This document shows, one piece after another, positions 23,664-34,541 of a stretch of DNA of 64,000 nucleotides. The number at the start of each line of letters is the position of its first letter. Position 1 is the stretch's first letter. This DNA comes from Henckelia pumila (taxonomy: Eukaryota; Streptophyta; Magnoliopsida; Lamiales; Gesneriaceae), in contig NC_133120.1 in assembly GCF_033568475.1 (NCBI RefSeq), positions 83,284,151 through 83,348,150 on the forward strand. Direction: 5' to 3'. The translations under genes were made by a program, and so were the position numbers. The notes beneath the pieces are model-generated. The model had not been told where the DNA came from. It saw only the letters and a program-made list of their open reading frames with translations, and made no database searches.

Positions 23664-25346
23664 AGAAAACAAAGGAATCAATTGAGGGAATTACAATTAT
23701 TTATATCAGATTAAAGATTAATACATGCCAAATATCCAATCATAAAAGTGAGATATTATACATAAAATTGTTCGAATAATTCTTGAAAAAGAGTTAGATA
23801 AAAAATATTAAAAAAAAAACTGTTACAAAACAGTCTCGCGGCTCAATTTTTCAAGACATATATGCTATTTTTCATATCAATGAAAAAATATTACATTTAA
23901 TTACAAAAAATATTGTCTTGCATTATAAATATAGACTAGATCATCCATCTAATTAAAATTAGATCAAATTGAAATTATGCGAAAAAATAATCAAAAAAAT
24001 GAAATTGATATACTACTAAAATCGCATTTCCTTAACACGACACTACCCATCCTTATCTACTTCCACCAGCAGAGTCCTCTATTTTGCAGCAATTGCGAAA
24101 TCACATCATAAGATACAAAGAAGCAAGAAAGATCAGCGAGTGGGTTATTCAATTTGGAATCCCAAGTATTTTTTTTCCCGGAAAATGGGTCCTTTAAAGG
24201 CGAAATGGTGACTACAATCTTGACATTGGAGGTAATATATATGAATTCTCAAGGAAATATGCTCCTCTGCGCGGGCGAGTTGTTTGATTCTTGTGGATTT
24301 TTTTGTACTTCGTGAGTAGTAAATGTTGTGTCAGTTCTACAATCACATGCTTTCGATTAGGAATTGTTGTTAGGTGGCGTATATGATGATACTATGATAG
24401 AACAAAACTGTTGCAAATTGATGAATTTTCCTCTGATTTTCAAGATTCTTGTTTTGACATAGCTCTGTTCCCCTTTTAGCGTCTACGCAAATTTTAACAT
24501 GATGGGCTGAAAGATTGAGTACACTAGGCAAGAGGTCGGGCAAGAGGCCGGGCAAGAGGCTCGTCCCCTCGTAAAATTTTCGACTTTTCTTACACATGAT
24601 GCACAAAATTAACTTCCATCACTACGGGTAATGGAGTTCTTGATGAAGCCTATAGGACACGCTTGTTTCTAATTGGGGTGATGATTCTTGAATGAAAACC
24701 ATTTCTATCTCCGAAATTCTTTAAATAGGTATGATTAGCATGACCTGTATTGTTGTTTTGGTATTTTTGCGCCTGTCTTTAAAATTGTATCTAGGAGGTT
24801 ACGGGCTCGTATTGGATCTGTGTGTTAGGAACTAAAATTTTCAATGGATTCAAGGTAAAATGCATAACAATAATCCGAGTGAAAACATCAGCCAAAGGAT
24901 TAAATCCTTCACGAGATACTCTAGCTCAAGCTAGTAAGAAACATGAATGAAAATGTCTCATAACAAGCTCTTCTGTTTAATCCCACCTCCCCATCTAGAT
25001 TTTGGATCAACGGATTTCAAATATATTAAAATGTATTTTTTTTGTTCAGAGAAGTAACACCATAAACTTCAAATCCACTTGTTTCTTGTTTATATAGTGT
25101 TTCATGATAATTAAAATGAATTTCAAGTCTATTCAATATGTGACGGTGTCATATGAAATCTATTCTACTTTATATAACTAATGTGTTAATAAGTAGTGAG
25201 TGTATTTAGAATTTGATCTATTGTTTCATTGTTAACCATAAAATACAATTGATTTCCATAGATTTGAATTCCTTCCCTTCCAAGAATAACCTAAAATTTT
25301 GGAGTCCTTTTTGTGACGAATCAACTTATCATGCCTATGTTTGCAG
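23664..25346. other. Intergenic DNA with possible exon-like remnants
   Basis: A GTGAGAC-type repeat relic lies near 23826-23955. A less AT-rich stretch near 24040-24240 ends at a plausible splice donor, but its translation matches nothing I know. Near 24537-24564 the phrase GGGCAAGAGG repeats in tandem. No intact gene is supported. Confidence 0.35.
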
Positions 25347-25527
25347 GCGTTTTAATGAGAAGAAATGGGGAAAGTTCAACAATGAAAAGGTTGCTTCATT
25401 GGCATATGTCACTAATCACTGAAAGGCAGGTCTTATCTTGCACTTCCAATACTCAAGTTTAACGAACGAAGATAAAACAACACCAACCGATCATTTTCTA
25501 ATCAGGGACCATGGAATCAGTGATCTG
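25347..25527 (+). pseudogene. MEI2-like (AML) RRM_2 domain fragment, pseudogene
   Basis: In one frame the plus strand reads FNEKKWGKFNNEKVASLAY, a stop, then KAGLILHFQYSSLTNEDK. This resembles the C-terminal RRM (RRM_2) of plant MEI2-like RNA-binding proteins, whose exon carries the same FxxKKWxKFNxEKVASLAY ... HFQxSSLxNEDK pattern (from memory of the family). A canonical acceptor (TTTGCAG, 25341-25346... ) precedes the match, as at that exon's start. A TGA at 25420-25422 interrupts the frame, and after NEDK the similarity fades. The rest of the MEI2-like protein was not found nearby. I call it a decayed partial copy; a captured exon in a noncoding transcript is also possible. Confidence 0.6.
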
Positions 25528-26745
25528 GTATGTTGTCATTTCTTTTCATAGTAGTCTGAGGAGTTCCTAGTTGCAGGAATGTGCCTATACCACAAAACAT
25601 CCCCTCTTCAACACGCAGATATACAGTTATGTCTATGTAAGCATTCATGAAATTTATTTGTTATTAATACTTGGTTTCGAACACATGTTTTGTAGGATGC
25701 TGCATCAAATGGCTGTTGAGTCATGTTGCACAAACTCGGCACGGTTTGATTGTAACTAGTGAGAATTTGCGTTCTCATTTTCAAGGCCCGAAGATACTCG
25801 GTTACATGCGACAAGGAGGTGTGTCTCTACTTAAACAAAAAGGCATTTAAAAAGCCATGGTGATTCTGTGTATGAATTTTGTTACAAGCATAATTGTTAA
25901 TGGTTGCATTGGGAAACTCATGAATTTTGGAGTAAGAGCAGTGGTGATGGTAGAGTGTTGTGCAGCAGTTGGGGATAAAGAAATATTATGTATTTTTTTT
26001 TATTTTGAAACAAAGTTATGGTTATTATTTAAAAAGTTAATATTCTAATCATAATGTTGATCACTCAAAATAAAAATGTTGGTTTTACAATGGTTGCAAG
26101 TGTAAAGGAGTGATTCAATATTTACAGAAACCAAAAAATGAAAGAAGAAAGGAGATCGGGTACGTACGTATTTTTAGGGAAAAACAGTAATAACTGGGTT
26201 AAATATATATTAATGTAACTAATTTGTCAATATAATATTTTGTCTATAATTAGATTTTAGTTTTTTTTTTTTTTTAAACAAACGAGGCGGAAAGGAAGAT
26301 GGATGAGGATTTTGGCGATTACAAAAAAATTCATAAAAATCATTACAACAAAATCATATCCAACATAATATATTTTATCCAATCATATTATTGAGAGAAC
26401 ATCATTTTTAGTTTTATGATTTGTACATTTTTTTCGTTTTTGGTCCTGATATCAGTGAATTTGTATTTTCAGTTCTGTAATTTGTTTTTTTTTTTGGACA
26501 TATATAACGTTGAATTTTCATTTTTAATCATTTAACTTTTATCGTTTTCGTTTTCATCTTTTAACTAGTATTTTTTTTGGCTCCTTTATTACTCATAAAA
26601 ATGGTCAAAATGAAAATAACTACAAGTGTTTTTTTAAAAGAGAAAATAAATAAAGTTAAAAGACCAAAAATGCTAACAATATACAAAGTTACAATACTAA
26701 AATGATTCACCGTAACAAACAGGATCAAAAATGAACAAAACGCAG
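25528..26745. other. Intergenic DNA; relic of a repeat with the phrase TTTTTGGTCCTG
   Basis: Short frames at 25571-25759 and 25857-26048 have no motifs. The 26380-26740 part has the phrase CGTTTTTGGTCCTG and ends with its complement-like GGATCAAAAATG. It recalls the TIR repeats of the Mutator-type element at 52972-54274, but too loosely to call. Confidence 0.3.
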
Positions 26746-26994
26746 CCTACAGGGGCATAGGCGAGTTTGTAAGGCCTGAGGTGACTTGGAAAAAAATTCT
26801 CCAGCGTTGCGGGTTCGATCTTCGCGTGGAGCATATTTTTCATTAAAATATTTGGGGGTATGCTCTGGGGGTTGGACCATGTTGTTCCCTTCCTCAGGTC
26901 CCTGCCTACTCGTGCACATCCCTCGATTTAACCTCCGCATAAGCCAATAAGCCTTTAACTCATGTGTGAAGTTCTTTCAAGGTCAACCCTTTTG
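26746..26994 (+). mobile_element. tRNA-derived SINE, family 2, copy 2, with perfect 18-bp TSD
   Basis: A 249-bp element between exact 18-bp direct repeats AAAATGAACAAAACGCAG (26728-26745 and 26995-27012). It has box A-like TAGGCGAGTTTGT and box B GGTTCGATCTT. It ends GGTCAACCCTTTTG with no long poly(A), unlike family 1. The perfect TSD suggests a more recent insertion than copy 1 at 23168. Confidence 0.85.
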
Positions 26995-27012
26995 AAAATG
27001 AACAAAACGCAG

Positions 27013-28052
27013 ATCGTCGGATGGTGTTTGCCAGGATGGAGGCGCAGGCGAGACTTCAATTCACGGAAGGAATATGTGCGGGCCCATATGCAACATCGCA
27101 CGAGGAGTGGCAATGTGGCATTGGTCATCGTGTGATTTCTTCACCTATGAAATCAGTCCTTGTATCTCACTATTTTATAATAGAAGAGATCTTTTAATTA
27201 TCTAATTTTTAATTAATTGGTGAAAATTAAGATGAAATTATGATTATATCTTAATTAAATTCCCCAAAAAATCAAAATTATTAAAAAAATTAGTCATTTT
27301 ATATGGTCTCTTTTTTTTTTTAGCCATTGGAAACAATTTTATATATCAAAATGATACTCGTTATCTTTGTTTGTACTTTTTAACTTGTATAGATAGTTTT
27401 TTTTTTAAAAGATTTAAATCAGATAATTATCAATATTTAACTTTTGAATTTAATTTATCACACGAGTTCTAAAATAACATGAAAACTAATTGACATAAAA
27501 AAAAATTAATTATTTATATGAACGCATGGCGTGACGCTGAGATACTATCATATATGGGTCAGATCATTGAACCGACCAACTTAGAATGGGAATGTCGGTT
27601 TTGGAGAGTTGGAACAGCTCAAATCTCATGTTGGGTGCCAATCTTATACCGCATACGATTGATTAATTTCGTCATGGGATGTAATTGCTTAATTGCTTTT
27701 ACATGCACACACTCCAATTTCCAAAACATCATTATTTCATGCCTCCCATTTGCTCATCTTTATCCATGCATGATGTTCCCTCCCCATATTTACTAGCTCC
27801 TTATAAATTAAAGTAATTCCATTCTACAATCAGTTGTAACACACAATTGGATTTTGGAGCTAATTAAGTCATATACCACCTTGAAACCACAGTTCATGCA
27901 TGCAGATCTTATTGATCCTTATAACCAGGTACATTATATGATTTATGTAGTCCATCTTGTTCGATGCATTCGCGGGATGTCTGAAATTAATGGTTTTAGT
28001 GATGATGGTTTTGATAATTCAATAGCTAGCTACTGTCTCTAGTCCTCAGCTC
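27013..28052. promoter_or_regulatory. Intergenic DNA and probable promoter/leader of the small gene at 28053
   Basis: A TATA box candidate (CTTATAAATTA, 27792-27802) lies about 255 bp before the small gene's ATG, with pyrimidine-rich sequence after it. The leader would carry upstream ATGs, including a 62-codon frame at 27854-28042, so start choice is uncertain. The frame at 27518-27796 has no motif. Confidence 0.3.
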
Positions 28053-28229
28053 ATGTCAAAACAACAAACACAAAGAATGGCCAAGAATGAAGAATGTGGC
28101 AAAGGTCTAAACAAGAAGAGAATATGGCTTCCTCCTAGAAGAGGCCAGATTCAGATCAAGATATTCCAACGCATTTTGAAGGTGTTGCTAGAACCAACTT
28201 CAAATCCAAGGCGAACGCACTCGACCTAA
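28053..28229 (+). CDS. Small basic protein with a PPRRGQIQIKIF motif, 58 residues, function unknown
   Basis: A complete reading frame from ATG 28053 to TAA 28227-28229. The protein is basic (about 13 Lys/Arg in 58). Its core is WLPPRRGQIQIKIFQRILK, followed by VLLEPTS and a basic end. The (L/P)PP(K/R)RGQIxxxIF pattern recalls a group of small uncharacterised plant proteins with PPKRGQIK-type motifs, from memory only. No signal peptide or membrane segment is visible; the part after GQI could form an amphipathic helix. The base composition is richer in G and C than the surroundings and a TATA candidate lies upstream. I cannot assign a function. It could be a chance frame, but the motif and local composition argue against that. 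Confidence 0.55.
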   Translation: MSKQQTQRMAKNEECGKGLNKKRIWLPPRRGQIQIKIFQRILKVLLEPTSNPRRTHST

Positions 28230-28779
28230 AAGTCTAAAATATTCTTGCATGTACCATCTCTGCTTCTCTTTTGTATCTTTGGAGTTCGAATAAGTTCAAG
28301 ATCTACAATCGTGTCTCAAATATTGTATGATTATGGTTTGGAATGATAACTGTTATTTGTTGATAAATGTTAGATTTTGGACCAGTTTGGATACATAAGT
28401 TGAAAGTTTAAATAAGTTTCGCTTTTTAAAGTGTTTTAAATTTTTTTTTTAAAAAGCAGAATCAATTTTGGCGTTAGATAAATGTTAAAAAAATGATTTT
28501 ATTTAAATTTTTAAATATTTAGAAGCAAAAACCCAAAAAAACTAAAAGTTCTAGCTTTTAAAAATTATTTTTAAGTGTTTTTTAAAAATGAATTTTGTAA
28601 CCAAACACAACAATTTTAAAAAAAATATTTTTATCCATCAAACTTCTCAAACCAAGCGGACTCCTTAATTTCTTTTTGTCACATGATTTTCAGCTTGCAT
28701 GTAAGCATAAAATAGGATCACAATTTGATATATTTTGAGGCTTTTGCTTTTATTATTATAGATAAAAACAAGAAATTTA
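28230..28779. other. 3' flank of the small gene and an A/T-run repeat
   Basis: At 28380-28665 an A/T-run repeat begins near GACCAGTTTGGATAC and ends near CAAACTTCTCAAACCAAG. Those ends are roughly inverted and MITE-like. Nothing coding was found. Confidence 0.35.
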
Positions 28780-29162
28780 GGCACCGTTCTGTTCACGGTA
28801 TTACTAATATATGTATATCTTATCTCATGTCACGTTCTTCTCATCATATTATTTATCTATATATTAACTATTTATTTTACATTAATCAAATCATTAATTA
28901 TTTATCTCGCATCAATCAAATCATTAAATTTAAATTACTATATTACCCCTTATAAATAATATAATTTTTATTTTATTTATTGTTAAAAGAACAAAATAGT
29001 CATTTAACATTTTTATATAAAATTTAATCAATCAAATCAAATAAACCATAATCTATCAATCAAATTCAATACAATTTTAACTATCATTTTTTATTTATTT
29101 TTTATTACATTATACTACTTATCTACATATTACTTATAACATATCTCAAACCAAACGGTGCC
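28780..29162. mobile_element. Tourist-like (PIF/Harbinger) MITE, copy 2
   Basis: A 383-bp element with the same TIRs (GGCACCGTT...AACGGTGCC) as the one at 22490-22877 and a TTA duplication on both sides (28777-28779 and 29163-29165). Most of its length matches copy 1 base for base, with scattered substitutions and small indels. It has no coding capacity. Confidence 0.83.
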
Positions 29163-30604
29163 TTAAATTTTTGTTTACTAATGCAATTATCGTTCCACGC
29201 CGGTAGGGTCCCTATGTGATGACCCATTGTCACACGTGATTGGAGAGGCAATTCATGAATCAATCAAATTCTATATGGATAATAAAACATCTTTTTAAAA
29301 ATGTCAATCACAATTCACAACTTCACAAGCCATAGGTTTTTAGCAAAACTTGTATATAATTAGTACTAGGCTTTTCTATTATCTCATCTGATTTTGTAAA
29401 TTTTCCCAAATAAAGTAAAAGATAAAGTTGATTATTTTTTTTTAAAAAAATAAACACTATTAGTGGGACATAATTTGTCGAATTATGTTCGACATTGACA
29501 CAAACAGCCGAGGAGACAAAATCATTCCAAAAAAAACTAAAACATATTTCACCAATTCTGTTGGTCTTCCTTATTATAGGAGAAATCCATTGAATTCAAA
29601 TAATTTGGAGCATTCCACACGTCGTGACGCAACCCAAAGATCCCTTGCACCAACATTTCCCAGCTAGTGGCAGGCCAAGAATACTTTAGTTTACCCAATG
29701 TAAGATTGCAGACAGTTTTGTGATGGCGAGCAAAGACCGGAGTCCAACAGTTGGGCCAAATTTGTCTCTTACAATTGGATGTTCATCCGCTTTTCGAGTT
29801 TACTCGATAAATATTTGATTCGTATTCGAATTTATCGAACTCGAGCAAAATTCGAACATGCTCGAACTCTTTTTCGAACCGAGCTCAATATTTAATTAAT
29901 ATAATATAATTTATAATAAATATATTTACATTTCGAACATTTTCGAACATTTCGAGTTTTTCGAACTATAATATCCGAAAAATAGTTCAAAAATAAGTTT
30001 GAATATTTCGAGCCGAGCTATTTGAAATTATCGAGATTCGAATCGAGCTCGAACTCGAAAATACTTATAACGAACCGAATTCGAGCCTTAAAAATTTACC
30101 ATTATTCGGATCAATTATTTCGTTTGCACCCTTACTTATAATGTCGTGTGGCTCGCACTCAATAAACGTGTCTCCAAGGCTAAAGTTTTAGATCCCAAAT
30201 AATGTGGCTAAATCATAGTTATTGAGATAATGTTTGAAGTACTATTTTTGCTATCGTTGATAAAATCATGGCTCACACATGTTTAAATTCTCCTGCAAAT
30301 AGTGCCACATCCTCCTCCCTCGAAAGCAGTTGAAAGGGGAAAAAAAAAAAAAAAAAAAAAACACATGAAAACCAAAATTAAAATACGCAAATAGACCACA
30401 TTCGTCCATAGGAGGATACACAATGACCAATCTCGGACATGTAAAAAGATGCAACGAATTACTACACATAATGCTTAGTTAAGCTAGTCATCTTTCATTC
30501 TTGATATATGTCCACTCCCTAATACTAAACTAATACAATTGACATATATTCATATTCTCAGTAATTGAGTGTTGAAAGGGGGGAGGGGAGATTTTGCTAG
30601 CATT
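29163..30604. other. Intergenic DNA including a TTCGA-rich repeat and the SPO11-3 3' flank
   Basis: The 29781-30135 segment is a dispersed-type repeat dense in TTCGA/TCGAA words. A poly(A) run lies near 30340-30360. The end next to 30605 should be 3'UTR of the SPO11-3 gene. No other coding sequence was recognised. Confidence 0.4.
29781..30135. mobile_element. TTCGA-rich MITE-like repeat
   Basis: The segment is saturated with TTCGAAC, TCGAGC and ATTCGAAT words, and reads almost equally on both strands. It ends CGTTTGCACCC; read on the minus strand it therefore starts GGGTGCAAACG, a start I know from widespread plant repeats dense in CGAGC and TTCGA. The many TTCGAA words create TTCnnGAA-like sites resembling heat-shock elements. 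Exact ends and class are uncertain. Confidence 0.5.
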
Positions 30605-31879
30605 TTAGAGCCAATCCTTCTGTTGCAACTTCAGTGGCAAGTAAACCTCGGTGAGATACTGAAACCCAAATGTGCTCAGTGCCTGAATCTCAGCCTTCTG
30701 CTTCGTCTTCACCATCAAGTTCAACTCTTCCACCCACCCAGGATTCTTCTTCACAAAATCCTCCTCCAATAAATCTTTCCCAGTTTTTATATCCTGCTCT
30801 GTCATAGGCAACCTACATTGATCCGGAATCTTGTACTTATCGAGATCGCTGGGCCGTATCCCCAACCATTTAATGTCCGGGGTCGTCAAGTTTGCGCTGT
30901 CATACGACATGTTCTTGGAACCACACATGTAGACGGACAGGATCTTTAGTCCGTAGGGATCGCTATCGACCAATGCCAACACAGGTAATTTCAATTCCAT
31001 CTTCATTTTCCTCAAGAACAATCTTGTTGCAACATCTGGCTGGCCTTTAGCTGTGACAATTATACAAGGAAACCTATTGTAGAACCTATCCTCGGCCAAC
31101 CTCATGTAAGCAGCATCTTTCTCCACTAGGAGGACAAACAATGCATCACTCTGCATATCCCCAACTCTGTCTATATTGGGAGGTATGGCTTTTCCTCCGA
31201 TTCCCATTTTGGTGCAATCAATCATGTCGCCATTATCACTGAATATCAGCCTCCCCACAACCACCCCTTTTTCCGCAGCAACCACGTTGAGGCTGGACCT
31301 CGTGCATCCAAGAATGCAGGAGACATCGTCGAGTATGGCGTCGGATTGGGTCTGATCCTGGAAGAGCTTGACGTCGGTGTAGAAGAGATCACGCTTGGTG
31401 ACATGGATGTTCTTCAGGCACAGCTGATGGACGAGCTGGAGTATACGGGTGGTGATGGTGGCTTTCCGGACGCTGGAGACGGCGGCGAATGGCCGAGCGG
31501 ACGATTTGTCCTTGAGCACGATACGATCGAGCTCGGCAACGTAGAGTTGGTTGGCGGCGGAGCGAGATGGCACCGAGAAGGAGAATCCGTTGCCGGAGAG
31601 AATGGAGTGTGCGAGTGAGAGGACGAGGGATTCGATGGTCAATCGAACGGATGAAAGGGGGAGGTCGGAGACTTCACGGCAGGTGGCGGAGAGGTTGAGG
31701 TCGGAGAGGCCAAGGGGTTTCGTCTCCGCCGCGGAGGTGGACGCAGCTGATTTGAGAGTTTTGAGTGTTTGGAGGATGGTGGAGTCCGGTTTGAGCTTGG
31801 ATTTGAATTGAACCGGATCAGATTCAGAGTCAGAGTCGGAGTCGGTGGTTGCTCGGCGGCGCTTCTTCTTATCCGCCAT
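30605..31879 (-). CDS. SPO11-3: DNA topoisomerase VI subunit A (SPO11-3/TOP6A/RHL2/BIN5)
   Basis: Catalytic A subunit of plant topoisomerase VI. With TOP6B it cleaves and rejoins duplex DNA, and it is needed for endoreduplication and normal cell size, hence the Arabidopsis names RHL2 and BIN5. The CDS is one uninterrupted exon of 424 residues, as I recall for this paralogue, unlike intron-rich SPO11-1 and -2. A basic N-terminus (KKKRRR) and an acidic serine stretch come first. The winged-helix/CAP region carries TKRDLFYTD with the likely catalytic Tyr167. The Toprim fold has VEKDAAY (Glu253) and [10 protein letters not shown] (Asp305, Asp307), the acidic metal-binding residues. The C-terminus is intact ([15 protein letters not shown]). 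The start at 31879 follows the family N-terminus. The first 300 bp of the CDS are GC-rich, which produces shadow frames on the plus strand. Confidence 0.94.
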   Translation of the reverse strand: MADKKKRRRATTDSDSDSESDPVQFKSKLKPDSTILQTLKTLKSAASTSAAETKPLGLSDLNLSATCREVSDLPLSSVRLTIESLVLSLAHSILSGNGFSFSVPSRSAANQLYVAELDRIVLKDKSSARPFAAVSSVRKATITTRILQLVHQLCLKNIHVTKRDLFYTDVKLFQDQTQSDAILDDVSCILGCTRSSLNVVAAEKGVVVGRLIFSDNGDMIDCTKMGIGGKAIPPNIDRVGDMQSDALFVLLVEKDAAYMRLAEDRFYNRFPCIIVTAKGQPDVATRLFLRKMKMELKLPVLALVDSDPYGLKILSVYMCGSKNMSYDSANLTTPDIKWLGIRPSDLDKYKIPDQCRLPMTEQDIKTGKDLLEEDFVKKNPGWVEELNLMVKTKQKAEIQALSTFGFQYLTEVYLPLKLQQKDWL

Positions 31880-34536
31880 TGGAGAAATGGAGATGTAGTT
31901 TCTAGGGCTTTTAGCCTTTTATCTTACGCCGTCGTTTTATTCGCTCGCAGACGGTTTTTTTTTTTTTTAAAAATACTTGACGGGTTTTAATTTTAAAATA
32001 AATAATAATTAGCAAAATATCAAATATATATCCTTTAAATATCTATACAATTTTATAATATACGATGGTCACATTGACATGGTAACTTATTTGCTCATTT
32101 TAATGATGATACAAAAATATATCTATAGTTTTTATTAAAATAAAAAATGTACAAAGAACAAATTTTATATCTATTTCTCAAATATTTTCACCGTGTTTTT
32201 TTTTTAACTACTCGTGTTGCAAATAATGAAAAGGTAATCAAATTAATAAAAAAATATTAATATAAATATATGTATATACTATGCATGTATTATATCACAC
32301 ATACAATATGCATGTGTTTTATGTTGATATATTTGTTATTCAATCATCCGCTCCTTGAAAAATCGAATGTTGATTTACTTAGAACTTTTAAAATTTTTCT
32401 CTTATAAAATTTTTATTCTAAAATTATAGATTTTGAATTATTGTTGTTGTTGATATCAAAGTAATTTTTTTAATAATCTTACTAAAGACTACAACATCCG
32501 TCAAAAGTAGACAACTCCGAGCTTTGCGGTGGGATATTTTATTTCCATATTGACGTATCGTTGAATCAACCAACCCTGATGATTGAAATTTGTCTATTTT
32601 ATCATTCTTTTGAGATAGGAAAACTCATGATAAGATAAATTATACATAAATTAATAATACGGTCTACCAAACGATATCCATGATGTACAATTTTCATCAA
32701 TTTCTTCTCAATCTTTATAATCTTCATAAAATAATATAACTTAATTAATCATTCAAGTTATTTTAAACATAAAGAAATAATATATTCATTAATCCCTTCA
32801 TGAATTTTTTTTATAAAAATAATTTAATTATTAAAAAAATTCATAGTTATATTTATAGAGTATTTATATTATCATATTTAAGACATTAATATATTACAAT
32901 TTTGTGTCATTAATATCATGATTGGTATTCAATTTTTTAAAACATTAATAAGTTAAAAAATATATAAATGAAAATAATAAAATATTATTATAAGCATAAG
33001 ATGTACTCCATGATTTTTATTCATAACCTTTTCATGTAAAAATTAGCCCCTAACGAGAAAAACATGAGTCCATCCCTGGATGGAAACCAATAATAGTAAT
33101 TAATAACAAATAAATTAATTTGTGCCCATATTTGATCACCACTCGGTACAAGGTAAAATACTACACAACTCTTAGATGATCAACCAACATATTACAATCA
33201 AAATATTACAGTCTTTTTTTCTTTTCTTCTACATTTCAATTGAATTTTAGTAACTTGTATTCAAGACATTGATCTAGTATTTTTCAGATAGATTCAAACT
33301 CCTACATCCATCACATGTTCGTTATTTATTTCATTGACATTTCACGAGGATAGAACCTCAAGTTGGAGAGAGCATACTTCTTATAATTAGTCAGACTAGC
33401 CTGGAGTTATCTTCGATGTTTATAAGAGATGAAACGATAATAATCTCTAAGAGCAAAGAACTCAGGATAAGCGATCGTGCAACATATGAAGAGGATATAA
33501 GTCTTAGGAATGATTCTATGCTCAAACGACACAAAAACTCGTAATCATAGAGCGCTGCTTGTTGAGACAAAGGTATGGGAAGGTACGAATTCACACCTAT
33601 CATGTCTTGCCCAAACCTCACTCTCTCATTCTCTTATAAAGAACAAATTTTTCTTTATTAGCAGTCTATTCATATTTACTTTACGTCCAATCACATATTT
33701 TCAATCTCTTGTTTGTTGGTTCTTTCTATCATTATCAATTAAGACTTTATTGGATTTTCGACTGGTCACGAGTCGACTGATCTGCTACTTTGATTGTGAG
33801 TTCAGTTGTGGCTAGCAATTGGATTCTAGTCTTTTTCGTGTGTCGATGTTAATTGACCAACAAATATATGTGTGAAAAGATACCAACTAACAGATTAAAC
33901 AATAATCAAATGGTAAGACTGAAAGTGTATGTTTGTGAGTGTGAGTACTCGACTGAAAGTAAAGAACATGAAGAATTGTTTATGGATGTTCAAAGACTGA
34001 AACTCCTACGTCACTCATTCTTTCACCCAAAAAGGTTTCACTATATAAGACTTTGACCATCACAATCACTTTGCAACACAAGACTAGGACTTACACTCAA
34101 CTATACATCTTAGAAATCCAAGAATTAATACATATTCAGAACTCGACTGAAATTACTTACAACTAAATGTGTGTGTGTGTGTGACACTTAACTGATCTAT
34201 TACAGAGTATTGAAAATATTGAGACGCGTGCTTGGTCATTTTTCTTCAACTGTTCTTGAAGCTCTTAACTCGGTTGCTTGAACGATAATCTTGTTCTGGT
34301 AATTCGTATATGCGATTAGCAAGTGTCTGAGTGAGTTTCCTCGATTGATATCCTCACTTATTTATAGGCTTGGATGCAACGGTCAGATGCAACAATCATC
34401 TTGTTTTAAGTTCGTTCAAACATGATAGTCGTTGCTTTGTACTTTAGCTTCTGACATTCGTACTATATTCTGTGCATCATGCTCTTCCGCTCTTTTGTAC
34501 GGGAAAAATTATTCAAAGGTTATTAACTTATTGACT
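31880..34536. other. SPO11-3 5' flank and AT-rich intergenic DNA; possible LTR relic near the right end
   Basis: About 31880-31960 should contain the SPO11-3 leader. From 32000 to 33370 the sequence is AT-rich without motifs. The 33850-34536 part, with a (GT)n run near 34163-34182 and a TATA-like ACTATATAAGAC near 34040, looks like non-coding retroelement DNA. It shares wording (TTCAGTCG, CCAGTTGAG-type phrases) with 59510-59762 beyond the gypsy element, so the gypsy probably landed inside an older repeat. Confidence 0.35.
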
Positions 34537-34541
34537 TTGAC

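Noticed and set aside
24040-25800. Possible intact multi-exon gene on the plus strand
   Set aside because: Several splice-like signals exist, but the only recognisable piece (MEI2-like) has an in-frame stop and the other pieces match nothing, so I kept only a pseudogene fragment.
26725-26940. 71-codon minus-strand frame
   Set aside because: Antisense over the family 2 SINE copy 2; its similarity to the frame at 23113-23367 reflects the repeat, not a protein family.
28725-28955. 76-codon plus-strand frame
   Set aside because: Low-complexity translation of the Tourist-like MITE.
31346-31990. Three plus-strand frames of 73-90 codons
   Set aside because: Antisense shadows of the GC-rich 5' half of SPO11-3.
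33391-34056. Three frames of 67-101 codons before the gypsy element
   Set aside because: No motif, AT-rich, overlapping on both strands; probably an old repeat.
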